Source: an uncultured Bacteroides sp. (lineage in GTDB: Bacteria; Bacteroidota; Bacteroidia; Bacteroidales; Bacteroidaceae). From it: a stretch of DNA of 64,000 bases. The translations under genes were made by a program, and so were the position numbers. The number at the start of each line of letters is the position of its first letter. Within the stretch, counting starts at the first letter, position 1. Positions 33,682 to 42,416 of the stretch are shown piece by piece. The notes below the pieces were generated by a model that saw only the letters and a program-made list of their open reading frames with translations, was not told the DNA's origin and ran no database searches. Location: contig NZ_CABUHK010000015.1 in assembly GCF_902491285.1 (NCBI RefSeq), positions 1 through 64,000 on the forward strand. The letters run 5' to 3'.

Positions 33682-33926
33682 GGTGTAAATAAATTTAAAA
33701 GGTGAAAGCAATAACGGGAGATTTTACCTTGATTTTTTCTACGCTTTCACCCGCTATCTCCTTATTCATCGATGTTTCAGAGATAAGGTGAAACTGGTGA
33801 AATTTATGAGTCAAAAGTTCATGTTGTACTTATGCGAGTCAGTAATTGAAAACAAATTCTCATTCATTTCCGCACAGAAAAGAACCGTTTTAGTTATAGT
33901 TATTCTGGAACACATCCCCCAAACTT

Positions 33927-35756
33927 TCAAACTGAGCCTTTAACAGTCTCAACCAAACGGATAAATTCCCTTCTATACCCTTTTTCATCATTATCCAATC
34001 CTTGTTTTGCCAGACTGATTACTTTATCATAACTGGCATCTCCTTTGAAGTCAGAATTCCGGAGTAATTGTCCGAACATTACTACAGCCGAAGCAAAGCG
34101 GAAATCAGAAGAAACATTATTTCCTTTATTATCAACAAATGGAAGTTCCATTTTCTTGCTGACATCTTTGTCCGGGGCTTTGTAACGCAGCTTCACAGTC
34201 AGGAGTTCATTAGAGTCCGTCGGTTTCACGGTTACTTTCCCTTTCTTCTGATATTTCAAATCATCTATCTTGCCTACATAGTCATTCTTCACACCTGTAG
34301 GGATTACTTCGTAGAAAGCAGTCACCGTATGTCCTGCACCCATATCTCCGGCATCTTTTGCATCATTATTGAAGTCCTCGTCTTTCAGCAGGCGGCTTTC
34401 GTAACCTATCAAACGATATGCCTGTACTTGTGAAGGATTAAACTCTACCTGCAATTTTACATCTTTCGCAACTGTATGGAGAGTAGCACCAAATTCACCG
34501 ACCAAGACACGGTTGGCTTCTTGCAGATTATCTATATAAGCATGGTTTCCATTTCCCTTTTCTGCCAAAACCTGCATCTTTTTATCTTTATAATTTCCCA
34601 TTCCATAGCCCAATACAGTAAGAAATACTCCATTCTTCCGTTCTTTCTCAATCAATTGTTCCAATCCTTCTGCCGAAGAAACGCCTACATTAAAATCTCC
34701 ATCGGAACAGAGGATGATGCGGTTATTGCCATTAGAGATCAGATTCTTCTTGGCTATTTTATATGCTAACAAGATACCTGCGCCGCCTGCCGTAGAACCG
34801 CCTGCCGTCAGTTCGTCTATCGCTTCGCGAATCTTTTGTTTGTCGCTGCCCGGAGTAGACTCTAGTTTCACGCCGGCGCTGCCCGCATAAGTTACGATAG
34901 CTACCTTATCTTTCTCACGTAAGTTGTTGACCAACAGTTTGAGAGATGACTTCACCAATTCCAGCCGATTAGCTCCCCACATAGAACCGGAAACGTCAAT
35001 CAGAAACACTAAATTGGATGCAGGCAGATTATCTGTAGGGATTTCTTTTGCTTTCAATCCGATACGTACAAGACGATGGGCAGAGTTCCAGGGACACGCT
35101 CCGGCTTCCATCGTAATCTTCACCGGATCACTTCCGGCCGGTTTCGGATAATCGTATGAGAAGTAATTCACAAGTTCTTCCGTACGGATAGCGTCGGCAG
35201 GCGGCAATTCTCCTTTATTGATAAAACGGCGCATATTACTGTAAGAAGCAGCATCTACATCAATAGAGAAAGTTGAAAGCGCGGCATCCGACACGTTCTT
35301 GAAGCCGTTTTCCTGAATCTGCCCGTATTCTTCCGTATTCACTCTATCATACATGACTGCCGGAGTCGGACAAATTGCCATACAAGAACCAGTCATTGCT
35401 TTAGTTTTCATTGTGCCGTAACCTACCACAACACACTCTTCCAATGCAACATTATCCGTTTTCAACTTCACATTGAGTTGCATCGACTTAACCACTCTTT
35501 GCTCTTGCTTATACCCGATATACTGGAACAACAACGTATCCCCTTTTTTAGCCAAAATAGAATACCGACCATTCATATCGGTTATCACACCATTCGTGGT
35601 TCCCTTTACCAAAACCGAACAACCGACAACGGGCGTTCCGTCTGCCGCATCCGTCACAATACCCGTCACCGTAATAGTTTGCGCACTCACTGTACCTAAA
35701 GAAACAACTGTCATCAGCAGTACGAGCATCATCGCTCTGAATTGATTTGTTTTCAT
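33927..35756 (-). CDS. Secreted von Willebrand A protein with CarboxypepD_reg and VVGYG module
   Basis: 609 aa. Signal peptide (residues 1-25), CarboxypepD_reg beta-sandwich (about 27-100), the motif VVGYGTMKTKAMTGS at 110-124, then the YfbK-type N-terminal segment (MYDRVNTEEYGQIQENGF), a vWA domain (about 248-430) with MIDAS DVSGS at 254-258, and a C-terminal DUF3520-like domain. vWA domains bind a protein partner through a metal ion. VVGYG normally marks the start of a SusC plug, but no plug or barrel follows. No TAnnTTTG box is present in the 154-base gap upstream, while the divergent ECF sigma gene has one, so this gene may depend on an alternative sigma factor. That is inference. Confidence 0.9.
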   Translation of the reverse strand: MKTNQFRAMMLVLLMTVVSLGTVSAQTITVTGIVTDAADGTPVVGCSVLVKGTTNGVITDMNGRYSILAKKGDTLLFQYIGYKQEQRVVKSMQLNVKLKTDNVALEECVVVGYGTMKTKAMTGSCMAICPTPAVMYDRVNTEEYGQIQENGFKNVSDAALSTFSIDVDAASYSNMRRFINKGELPPADAIRTEELVNYFSYDYPKPAGSDPVKITMEAGACPWNSAHRLVRIGLKAKEIPTDNLPASNLVFLIDVSGSMWGANRLELVKSSLKLLVNNLREKDKVAIVTYAGSAGVKLESTPGSDKQKIREAIDELTAGGSTAGGAGILLAYKIAKKNLISNGNNRIILCSDGDFNVGVSSAEGLEQLIEKERKNGVFLTVLGYGMGNYKDKKMQVLAEKGNGNHAYIDNLQEANRVLVGEFGATLHTVAKDVKLQVEFNPSQVQAYRLIGYESRLLKDEDFNNDAKDAGDMGAGHTVTAFYEVIPTGVKNDYVGKIDDLKYQKKGKVTVKPTDSNELLTVKLRYKAPDKDVSKKMELPFVDNKGNNVSSDFRFASAVVMFGQLLRNSDFKGDASYDKVISLAKQGLDNDEKGYRREFIRLVETVKGSV

Positions 35757-35889
35757 AATTTCATTATTTAAAAATGTGACAATTAATTCGCTTTTACTAT
35801 AGAGATGCAGATTTCACACTGATTCCATAAAGCCATCAAACTTTTTTTTTATTTTTCTTCTTCCAGTTGTTATTTTTAGTCCCAATCCC

Positions 35890-35897
35890 TATCTTTG
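35890..35897 (+). promoter_or_regulatory. -7 box of the ECF sigma operon
   Basis: TATCTTTG, ending 13 bases before the ATG at 35911, giving a very short leader. Confidence 0.55.
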
Positions 35898-35910
35898 GCA
35901 ACCAATAGAG

Positions 35911-36483
35911 ATGCTGTTTTTCAAAAGAAACATATCGAAACTATCGGACGAAGAGTTACTGACACATTATATAAAGTCCGGGGATACGGAATATTTCGGT
36001 GAATTATACAACCGATATATCCCGTTACTGTATGGACTTTGCCTGAAATATTTGCAAGATGAAGACCGCGCACAGGAAGCTGTGATGCAGTTGTTTGAAG
36101 ACTTATTGCCGAAAATAAGCAATTATGAGATAAAGGTTTTCAAGCCATGGCTCTACCGCGTAGGCAAGAACCATTGCTTGCAGCTTCTACGAAAAGAAAA
36201 CAAGGAAATTCCGTTAGATTACAGCATTAATGTTATGGAATCCGACGAATTTCTGCATCTATTAAGTGAAGAGGAAAGTTCGGAAGAGCAACTGAAGGCG
36301 TTACATCACTGCCTCGAAAAGTTGCCTGAAGAACAACGGCTCAGCATTACGCGTTTCTTCTTGGAAGAGATGTCCTATGCAGACGTTGCCGAGCAGACAG
36401 GATTTACTCTGAACAATGTGAAAAGCTATATCCAAAACGGAAAGCGAAACTTGAAAAATTGTATCAAGAAACAGACCCTATGA
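35911..36483 (+). CDS. ECF-type sigma-70 family RNA polymerase sigma factor
   Basis: 190 aa. Region 2: YFGELYNRYIPLLYGLCLKYL with EDRAQEAVMQLFEDLL and KPWLYRVGKNHCLQLLRK. Region 4: LPEEQRLSITRFFLEEMSYA followed by the helix-turn-helix DVAEQTGFTLNNVKSYIQNG. It directs transcription of a small regulon, probably held by the membrane protein encoded by the next gene, whose start codon overlaps its stop (ATGA, 36480-36483). Confidence 0.92.
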   Translation: MLFFKRNISKLSDEELLTHYIKSGDTEYFGELYNRYIPLLYGLCLKYLQDEDRAQEAVMQLFEDLLPKISNYEIKVFKPWLYRVGKNHCLQLLRKENKEIPLDYSINVMESDEFLHLLSEEESSEEQLKALHHCLEKLPEEQRLSITRFFLEEMSYADVAEQTGFTLNNVKSYIQNGKRNLKNCIKKQTL

Positions 36484-37718
36484 AACTATTGGACTACATA
36501 CGAGGACTCCGCAAAGGAAAAGAGGCGCACCGACTGGAAAAAGAGTCGATGAAAGACCCTTTCCTGGCTGATGCTATGGATGGATACAGCCAGGTGGAAG
36601 GGAATCACGAAGAACGGATAGAGAAACTGCGGATGCAGGTTTCGGCTCATTCTGCAAGGAATACGAATCCTTCAAAGAAGAAAAATTCGTATGCTATCAC
36701 TTGGAGCATTGCTGCTTGCCTGGTGATTGGAATCGGCATCAGTACTTATTTCCTGTTTCTCAGAAAGAGTATGGCAGATGATGTATTTATCGCCAAAGAA
36801 GATATTCCTTCGGTAGTGTTCAAACCGGTCACTCCGCAAGAGGAAACAGTCGCTTTGGCTAAAACAAAAATAAAGCAGGATTCCACTCATAAAGTCACCG
36901 TGAAGCAAACGGATAAAAAGAATATAGTAGCTAAAAACAAAACCACTTCCAAACCGCAAAGCGCACCAGTAGTGGCAGCAACACCAATTATAGAAAAAAA
37001 CACCGAGCAAAGTGAAACTGCCAGGCAAGTTGTAATGCAAGAAGAAACAGTAGTGGTGGATACAAATATTCCCCTCTCCGAAGTCCATGAAATGAAAGTG
37101 GCAAAAGCAGCCACTCCCAACCGGAATTTTATAAAGGGGAAAGTGACGGATGAAAAGGGACAACCAATCATTGGAGCCAGTGTAGCATATACCGGAACAA
37201 ATATAGGCACAATCACAGACCTCAACGGTGAGTTTGCATTAAAAAAAGAAAAAGATAACAATGAACTAACAGCACAGTTTATCGGTTACGAACCGGTAGA
37301 AATACCCGTAGATACCAGCAGGACAATGTTAATTGCCATGAATGAAAATAAACAAACTCTTGATGAAGTGGTAGTAGTGGGATATGGCAGCAGTAAGAAA
37401 TCCACCGTCACCGGTGCCTCGGCAAAAGTTTCTTCAAAAACAAAAGATAAACACCTGACTCCACAGCCGGTAATAGGTAAACGTAAATACAAGAAGTATT
37501 TGGAAGAAAATCTTATCCGCCCGAATGATGACAAGTGTAAGGATGTGAAAGGCGAGGTAGTACTTGCTTTCTTTGTTGACAAGGAAGGAAATCCACAGAA
37601 CATCACTGTCGTCCATGGAATATGCGAATCTGCTGATAAAGAAGCAATCCGGCTTGTCAAAGAAGGTCCGAAGTGGACGTTCGGAAACCTTCCGACAAGG
37701 GTTACGGTACAGTTCTGA
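36480..37718 (+). CDS. Single-pass membrane protein, candidate anti-sigma factor with TonB C-terminal domain
   Basis: 412 aa. A cytoplasmic N-terminus (1-70; RGLRKGKEAHRLEKE, DPFLADAMDGY), one membrane helix (about 71-94), a low-complexity periplasmic linker, a CarboxypepD_reg domain (about 218-290), VVGYGSSKKSTVTGA (299-313) and a TonB C-terminal domain (about 335-412; GEVVLAFFVDKEGNPQNI). The layout matches a membrane anti-sigma factor: N-terminus facing the sigma factor, sensor parts outside. Coupling by a 4-base overlap supports that. No known anti-sigma motif (for example a zinc HxxxCxxC) is present, so the role is inferred. Confidence 0.85.
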   Translation: MKLLDYIRGLRKGKEAHRLEKESMKDPFLADAMDGYSQVEGNHEERIEKLRMQVSAHSARNTNPSKKKNSYAITWSIAACLVIGIGISTYFLFLRKSMADDVFIAKEDIPSVVFKPVTPQEETVALAKTKIKQDSTHKVTVKQTDKKNIVAKNKTTSKPQSAPVVAATPIIEKNTEQSETARQVVMQEETVVVDTNIPLSEVHEMKVAKAATPNRNFIKGKVTDEKGQPIIGASVAYTGTNIGTITDLNGEFALKKEKDNNELTAQFIGYEPVEIPVDTSRTMLIAMNENKQTLDEVVVVGYGSSKKSTVTGASAKVSSKTKDKHLTPQPVIGKRKYKKYLEENLIRPNDDKCKDVKGEVVLAFFVDKEGNPQNITVVHGICESADKEAIRLVKEGPKWTFGNLPTRVTVQF

Positions 37719-37722
37719 TTTC

Positions 37723-38595
37723 TTATATCAGTTCGTAGCTGGCCATTTGTATCGGCATATCCAGATTGTGAAGCACTTTCTCCAACAGAATACCTTCGCG
37801 GTTGTCATATTCATAACCGAAAGTGGCACGGATGCCTTGCAGGATAAATTGCGTGGCACGGTCTAATGCCATCGGAAGACTGTCTCCCTGCATTAATGAA
37901 CCTGTAATCACGCTGGTAAAAGTATCTCCCGTTCCGGGATAATGGGCGGGCAGATAGGGACAGGTCACTTTCCAGTAACGGTTTCCCTGGCGGTTGTATG
38001 CATAAACCGAAGTTTTGTGAGGTTCGTCATGCACAGGAACACTGGTAATAATAACGACTTGCGGACCTTTATCAGACAAAAGACGAAGGTATTCTTTCAA
38101 TTCCTCGTCCGTATTATCTGCCTTATAAGGCCTGTCCAGTAAATAGAACAGCTCTGTCAGATTAGGAGTAACCACATCCGCCTTAGTTATCAGGTGACGC
38201 ATCTCTTTTACCATTTCCATATCAAAGTTGGTATACAGACGACCGTTATCCCCCAATACCGGGTCAGCTACTATCAGGCTATCCGGCTGGCGGAAGTCTT
38301 TGATAAAATCGGAAACAATCTGAATCTGTTTCGGAGAGCCGAGGTATCCGGTATAAATAGCGTCGAACTGGACTTCCAGTTTCTTCCATCCGGCTATAAT
38401 CTTCGGCATTTCATCCGTCAGGTCCAAAAAGGAGAAGCCGGGATACTGCGTATGGTTAGACAGTACTGCCGTAGGAAGCGGACAGACTTGAAAGCCCATT
38501 GATGACAGGATAGGAATAACGACAGTCAGAGATACGCGCCCCATCCCCGAAAGGTCATGGACAGCAGCTATTTTCTTTACTTTATTAGCATACAT
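37723..38595 (-). CDS. Pyridoxal/pyridoxamine kinase family protein
   Basis: 290 aa ribokinase-fold kinase of the PdxY type. Visible: VHDLSGMGRVSL (N-terminal phosphate-binding region, in place of HVVYGHVGN), VADPVLGDNGRLY, TPNLTELFYL and the anion-hole/catalytic PGTGDTFTSV. It phosphorylates pyridoxal or a related vitamer using ATP in the B6 salvage pathway; specificity among vitamers is not certain. The gene converges on the TonB_C gene with only a 4-base gap. Confidence 0.88.
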   Translation of the reverse strand: MYANKVKKIAAVHDLSGMGRVSLTVVIPILSSMGFQVCPLPTAVLSNHTQYPGFSFLDLTDEMPKIIAGWKKLEVQFDAIYTGYLGSPKQIQIVSDFIKDFRQPDSLIVADPVLGDNGRLYTNFDMEMVKEMRHLITKADVVTPNLTELFYLLDRPYKADNTDEELKEYLRLLSDKGPQVVIITSVPVHDEPHKTSVYAYNRQGNRYWKVTCPYLPAHYPGTGDTFTSVITGSLMQGDSLPMALDRATQFILQGIRATFGYEYDNREGILLEKVLHNLDMPIQMASYELI

Positions 38596-38606
38596 ATTAC
38601 TTATAT

Positions 38607-39188
38607 TTAAATCAAAATGACTAATACATCCCGCGCGCCATGTGCACCCATTACCAATGCCTGCTCAATGTCGGCTGTCTTTGAAGGGCCGGAGATGAAC
38701 GTACCGAACTTATATTCCTGTCCGTCCAATTCATGGTAAGCATCATACATGGTGTCCACTATTCTATTCCGGTCGAGCAGGATAACCAGTTTCTCTGAAA
38801 TAAAATATACAGCCTTATACTTCACTGTCTGCGGTATCCAAATGGCTCCGTTCTCGGCTACGCCGATTTCTCCTTTCACTACTGCCACATCCGTACCGTC
38901 CAACTCTTTCGGGTCATCCAAGTTGTCGGGATTGAAAGTCGCACAGGAAATTTCCGGCAATACGGAAGCAATGCGCATAGCATCGGGATATGTCCTGCGT
39001 ATCACAGCATCCACATCTTCCCCTTCGCCCAACACGACCGCTGTGCCGCCAACCGCACGGCTGATAGCACAAAACTGCTCTATCTTATCCGGATATGACA
39101 ATCGTTCCATATCCGCTATATCCGGCTTATCATAACGTACTTGCGTATTCTTACGGATACTGGCTAATATTTCTTCTCTACTGCTCAT
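38607..39188 (-). CDS. lutC: LutC, lactate utilisation protein (LUD domain)
   Basis: 193 aa single LUD domain: GTDVAVVKGEIGVAENGAIW and the C-terminal FGTFISGPSKTADIEQALVM GAHG segment. With LutA and LutB it forms the Fe-S L-lactate oxidation complex giving pyruvate. ATG at 39188 overlaps the lutB stop by four bases and has GGAGGAGA just upstream, a strong ribosome site; longer starts in lutB are not needed. Confidence 0.92.
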   Translation of the reverse strand: MSSREEILASIRKNTQVRYDKPDIADMERLSYPDKIEQFCAISRAVGGTAVVLGEGEDVDAVIRRTYPDAMRIASVLPEISCATFNPDNLDDPKELDGTDVAVVKGEIGVAENGAIWIPQTVKYKAVYFISEKLVILLDRNRIVDTMYDAYHELDGQEYKFGTFISGPSKTADIEQALVMGAHGARDVLVILI

Positions 39189-40570
39189 TTGGTCTCCTCC
39201 TTTCCCTGTACCTTGTTTTTCTTCCACATTTCATTGAACGACTCTTTAGCGAATTCCGGCAATTCGCGCCCTTTCCCCCAATCATCGAAATCATTGTATT
39301 TCATAAAACGAGGCAGGCTGTTTATCACCGGGGCAGCCCACAAAGCAGCGTTGAACAACGCCGGGCGTTCCATCAGGAACTTCATGCCACCGGACATTAT
39401 CTTCTTTCCCGTATTTGCCTTTCCAAGCCCATCCAAATCCTGACGCCATTTATAAATTTGTTCGGCCAAATCGACTTTCACCGGACAGACATCAGAACAG
39501 GACATACACAATGAGCAGGCAGAAAGATTATCGTAATACTTCTCCGGATTATGCGCCATTCCCAAATTGATTCCGATAGGACCGGGAATGAAATAGGTAT
39601 AAGAGTATCCACCACTCCGGCGATATACAGGACAGGTATTCATGCAGGCACCACAGCGGATGCAATTCAATGTCTTGATATGGTCGGGCTTGGAAAGCAG
39701 GGAACTCCGTCCATTGTCTACAATGATGATATGATATTCGCCACCTTCACGCGGACGACGGTAATGAGAAGTGTATGTCGTCACCGGCTGCCCGGTAGCC
39801 GAACGCGCCAACAACCGGGTAAACACACCCAGCGCATCCAAATCCGGAACAATCTTTTCCATACCGAAAGCGGCAATATTCAGTTTCGGATATGAGGTTC
39901 CCATATCGGCATTGCCTTCATTCGTACAGACAACGATGTCTCCGGTAGAAGCCACGGCAAAATTAGCTCCTGTCATGGCAGCTTCGGCATTCAGGAAAAG
40001 GTGGCGTAAGTTCTTCCGGGCGGCATGCGTCAGGTAAGTAGGGTCAAAGTTTCCTTTTTCCGTACCCATTTCTTTCTCGAAAAGTTCGCCTACCTGTTCC
40101 CGTTTGATATGAATGGCAGGCAGTACGATATGACTGGGCTCGAGATGCATCAGTTGCAGGATACGTTCGCCCAAATCGGATTCTACAACATCAATACCAC
40201 GCTCCATCAGAAAGGGATTCAATCCACATTCTTCGGCAAGCATAGACTTGCTCTTTATGAAATGATGTACGTTATGTTCGTTCAGTATCTCGTAGACGAT
40301 GGCACAGTACTCATCGGCATCTTTCGCCCAATGGACAATGGCACCGTTGGCGGTAGCATTCTTCTCGAACTCCAGCAGAAGCTCCTCAAGGTGGCTGTTG
40401 GAATACATTTTCAGTTCACAAGCCTTGTTGCGCAACTCTTCCCATTCGGGAACTTCCTTGCTCATCTTATCCCTTTTGACGCGAACCATCCAAAGGGTTT
40501 CGTTATGCCATGCTGCCATCTTGCCGTCCTGCAAGAACTTTTCGGCAGCCTTTGAATGTTTTGTACTCAT
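39185..40570 (-). CDS. lutB: LutB, lactate utilisation iron-sulfur protein
   Basis: 461 aa. N-terminal LUD domain, then a ferredoxin-type pair of [4Fe-4S] sites: CIRCGACMNTCPVYR near residue 310 and CSLCMSCSDVCPVK near 360, followed by the LutB C-terminal helices. It passes electrons in the LutABC L-lactate oxidation system. Its ATG overlaps the lutA stop and its stop overlaps the lutC start, each by four bases. Confidence 0.94.
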   Translation of the reverse strand: MSTKHSKAAEKFLQDGKMAAWHNETLWMVRVKRDKMSKEVPEWEELRNKACELKMYSNSHLEELLLEFEKNATANGAIVHWAKDADEYCAIVYEILNEHNVHHFIKSKSMLAEECGLNPFLMERGIDVVESDLGERILQLMHLEPSHIVLPAIHIKREQVGELFEKEMGTEKGNFDPTYLTHAARKNLRHLFLNAEAAMTGANFAVASTGDIVVCTNEGNADMGTSYPKLNIAAFGMEKIVPDLDALGVFTRLLARSATGQPVTTYTSHYRRPREGGEYHIIIVDNGRSSLLSKPDHIKTLNCIRCGACMNTCPVYRRSGGYSYTYFIPGPIGINLGMAHNPEKYYDNLSACSLCMSCSDVCPVKVDLAEQIYKWRQDLDGLGKANTGKKIMSGGMKFLMERPALFNAALWAAPVINSLPRFMKYNDFDDWGKGRELPEFAKESFNEMWKKNKVQGKEETK

Positions 40571-41307
40571 GATTGCGACGCTAGAATTTCTACAATATGG
40601 ATAATCTGAATAGGCAGATGCTCCCGTTTGATGACGCCTTGCATATGCATCAGACAGGAACTGTCCGCTCCGACAATGTATTCGGCTCCGGTAGCCATGT
40701 GGTCTTTTACCTTATCCCGTCCCATGCAGACGGACACGGCCTGTTCTTCCACAGCAAACATACCGCCAAAACCGCAGCACTCGTCGATATGGCTGGGTTC
40801 GAAAACTTCGATACCTTCGACCAGATCGAGCAAATCACGCAGTTTATTATAATAAGGAATATTTAACTCAGTGGCAGCCGAAATAAGCAGTTCGCGCACC
40901 CCATGACAACTATTGTGAATACTGACCTTATGAGGAAAACGTGCAGGGATTTTCGAAGGTTTCAGCACATCGTGAATAAAATCACATATGTCATAAATCT
41001 TCCCCGCACTCTGGCAGGCATGCCCTTCTTTCTTGAGAATACCGGGATGGTTCTCTTTCACAAAAGCCACACAACTGGCGGAAGGACCGACAATGTAATC
41101 GTACTTTTGGAACAAATCGTCAAAACGGAGTGCTAACTTCACCGATTCATCTTCAAAACCGGCATTCGCCATCGGTTGTCCGCAACAGGTCTGGTCTAGC
41201 GGATAATCGACGTCTACTCCCAAACTTTTTAATAGTTTATACGATGCCACGCCCACATTGGGATAGATAGCATTGATATAACAAGGAATAAACAAACCTA
41301 CTTTCAT
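40567..41307 (-). CDS. lutA: LutA, lactate utilisation protein (CCG domains)
   Basis: 246 aa with two CCG domains: DQTCCGQPMANAG and DECCGFGGMFAVE, ligands for a non-cubane-type Fe-S site. First gene of lutABC. ATG at 41307 (MKVGLFIPCYINAIYP) matches the family start; the frame is open a further 13 codons. No -7 box was found in the 51 bases between queE and lutA, so its promoter may lie in queE or transcription may read through. Confidence 0.93.
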   Translation of the reverse strand: MKVGLFIPCYINAIYPNVGVASYKLLKSLGVDVDYPLDQTCCGQPMANAGFEDESVKLALRFDDLFQKYDYIVGPSASCVAFVKENHPGILKKEGHACQSAGKIYDICDFIHDVLKPSKIPARFPHKVSIHNSCHGVRELLISAATELNIPYYNKLRDLLDLVEGIEVFEPSHIDECCGFGGMFAVEEQAVSVCMGRDKVKDHMATGAEYIVGADSSCLMHMQGVIKREHLPIQIIHIVEILASQS

Positions 41308-41358
41308 AACTATATCATGTAATAATTTAAGCTTCTTCCGCCACATCCGTCTATCAGT

Positions 41359-41904
41359 CTAGCGGATGTCGATTAATTTGTGTGTTTGCAGGCTGAGTCT
41401 CCATTTGGGATGTTGCATTACACAATCCACTGTAGAAGCAGTGTTATTACAAGAACAAGGCTGAAGGAAAAAATGTTCGGTAGGCAACAGTTCATAAATA
41501 CTTATATCTTGTCCTTCATAGACAACTTTCACTTCATCCATCCGGTCAATAGCCAGTTTTACGCCTTGTTTGGGCGAGCAGGTCACCCAGTCTATGGCTT
41601 TGGGCAAGGGGCGTGTGCCGTTCGTTTCGATACAAACATATTTACCCGCCCGGTGCAGACGGTCGATAAATTCGTCATCTATCCACAAAGAAGGTTCACC
41701 ACCCGTCAGAACAACGGTAACGGCGGGATATTTTTCTACTTCGGAGATAATTTCGTCGTCGGTCATCATTCTTCCTTCCTCGTGTTGCGTGTCGCAAAAG
41801 TCACATTTCAGATTGCAACCGGAAAAACGGACAAAGATAGCCGGAGTTCCGGTATGGTATCCTTCGCCTTGTAAACTGTAAAAGATTTCATTAATCTTTC
41901 TCAT
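41359..41904 (-). CDS. queE: QueE, 7-carboxy-7-deazaguanine synthase
   Basis: 181 aa small radical SAM enzyme. The cluster motif is CNLKCDFC (residues about 30-37) in FVRFSGCNLKCDFCDT, with LTGGEPSL and CIETNGTRPLP. It converts 6-carboxytetrahydropterin to CDG in queuosine synthesis. The substrate is made by QueD, encoded 27 bases upstream on the same strand. Confidence 0.94.
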   Translation of the reverse strand: MRKINEIFYSLQGEGYHTGTPAIFVRFSGCNLKCDFCDTQHEEGRMMTDDEIISEVEKYPAVTVVLTGGEPSLWIDDEFIDRLHRAGKYVCIETNGTRPLPKAIDWVTCSPKQGVKLAIDRMDEVKVVYEGQDISIYELLPTEHFFLQPCSCNNTASTVDCVMQHPKWRLSLQTHKLIDIR

Positions 41905-41931
41905 CGTTATATATGTTTTGTTCGCTACTCT

Positions 41932-42288
41932 TTACTCCTGCTCTTCTCCTGCTACAGGATCTTTCTCATAGACAACGGTGTTTCCCTCCGACTCCTGCAC
42001 TTCTACTTTAAAGCATTGCGGAATCTGTTTACAAACCCACCGGGCAATATTCTCGGCTGTAGGATTAAAAGGAAGTACTTCATTCAGGTTCTGATGGTCG
42101 AGTTTCTCCTTAACCACCTCTTTGATACGGGTGAAATCGACTACCATTCCCTCGGAATTAAGTCGTGTGGAACGACAATAAACGGTGATAATCCAGTTGT
42201 GACCGTGTAGACTGGCGCATTTACTGCGATACGGGAGCACCAGCTTATGGGAAGCTGAAATCTCCATGCGTTTGATTACTGTAAACAT
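41932..42288 (-). CDS. queD: QueD, 6-carboxytetrahydropterin synthase
   Basis: 118 aa. Zinc ligands and catalytic residues are visible: ISASHKL, then SKCASLHGHNW and the later Glu region VEVQESEGNTVVY. It converts dihydroneopterin triphosphate to 6-carboxytetrahydropterin, the first dedicated step to queuosine. ATG at 42288 begins the conserved MFTVIKRMEIS. The leader contains a TGCATC/GATGCA hairpin. Confidence 0.93.
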   Translation of the reverse strand: MFTVIKRMEISASHKLVLPYRSKCASLHGHNWIITVYCRSTRLNSEGMVVDFTRIKEVVKEKLDHQNLNEVLPFNPTAENIARWVCKQIPQCFKVEVQESEGNTVVYEKDPVAGEEQE

Positions 42289-42341
42289 TGCTGTACGTAT
42301 TTTAATAGTTATATGCATCTAATGTCACCTCGATGCAACGG

Positions 42342-42349
42342 CAAAGGTA
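42342..42349 (-). promoter_or_regulatory. -7 box of the queD-queE operon
   Basis: TACCTTTG on the minus strand, 53 bases upstream of the ATG at 42288. A hairpin (42314-42319 with 42332-42337) lies in the leader. Confidence 0.6.
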
Positions 42350-42404
42350 ATACAAAATAGAGTTTTCATTCAGCAGAGACAGTTATTTTTTCCTATTTTC
42401 GCAC

Positions 42405-42412
42405 TATCTTTG
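42405..42412 (+). promoter_or_regulatory. -7 box of the DUF454 gene
   Basis: TATCTTTG, only four bases before the ATG at 42417. The transcript is expected to be leaderless. Confidence 0.6.
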
Positions 42413-42416
42413 CCGT

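Larger units (their letters stand above)
33312..33794. repeat. Repeat-rich element bounded by 52-base inverted repeats
   Basis: The left arm (33312-33363) and the reverse complement of the right arm (33743-33794) align without gaps, 40 of 52 bases identical. Both end in ATAGCGGGTGAAAGC. Just inside each arm lies a further hairpin built on AGGTGAAA/TTTCACCT (33377-33406 and about 33699-33729). The core holds tandem 21-nt and 22-nt repeats and a 17-bp inverted repeat. No open reading frame of any length is present, and no target-site duplication was found. It could be a degenerate mobile element, a replication or recombination locus, or a structured RNA region. Confidence 0.7.

Noticed and set aside
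42289..42349. preQ1 riboswitch before queD
   Set aside because: The hairpin is present but the loop and A-rich tail do not match preQ1-I or preQ1-II well enough to annotate.
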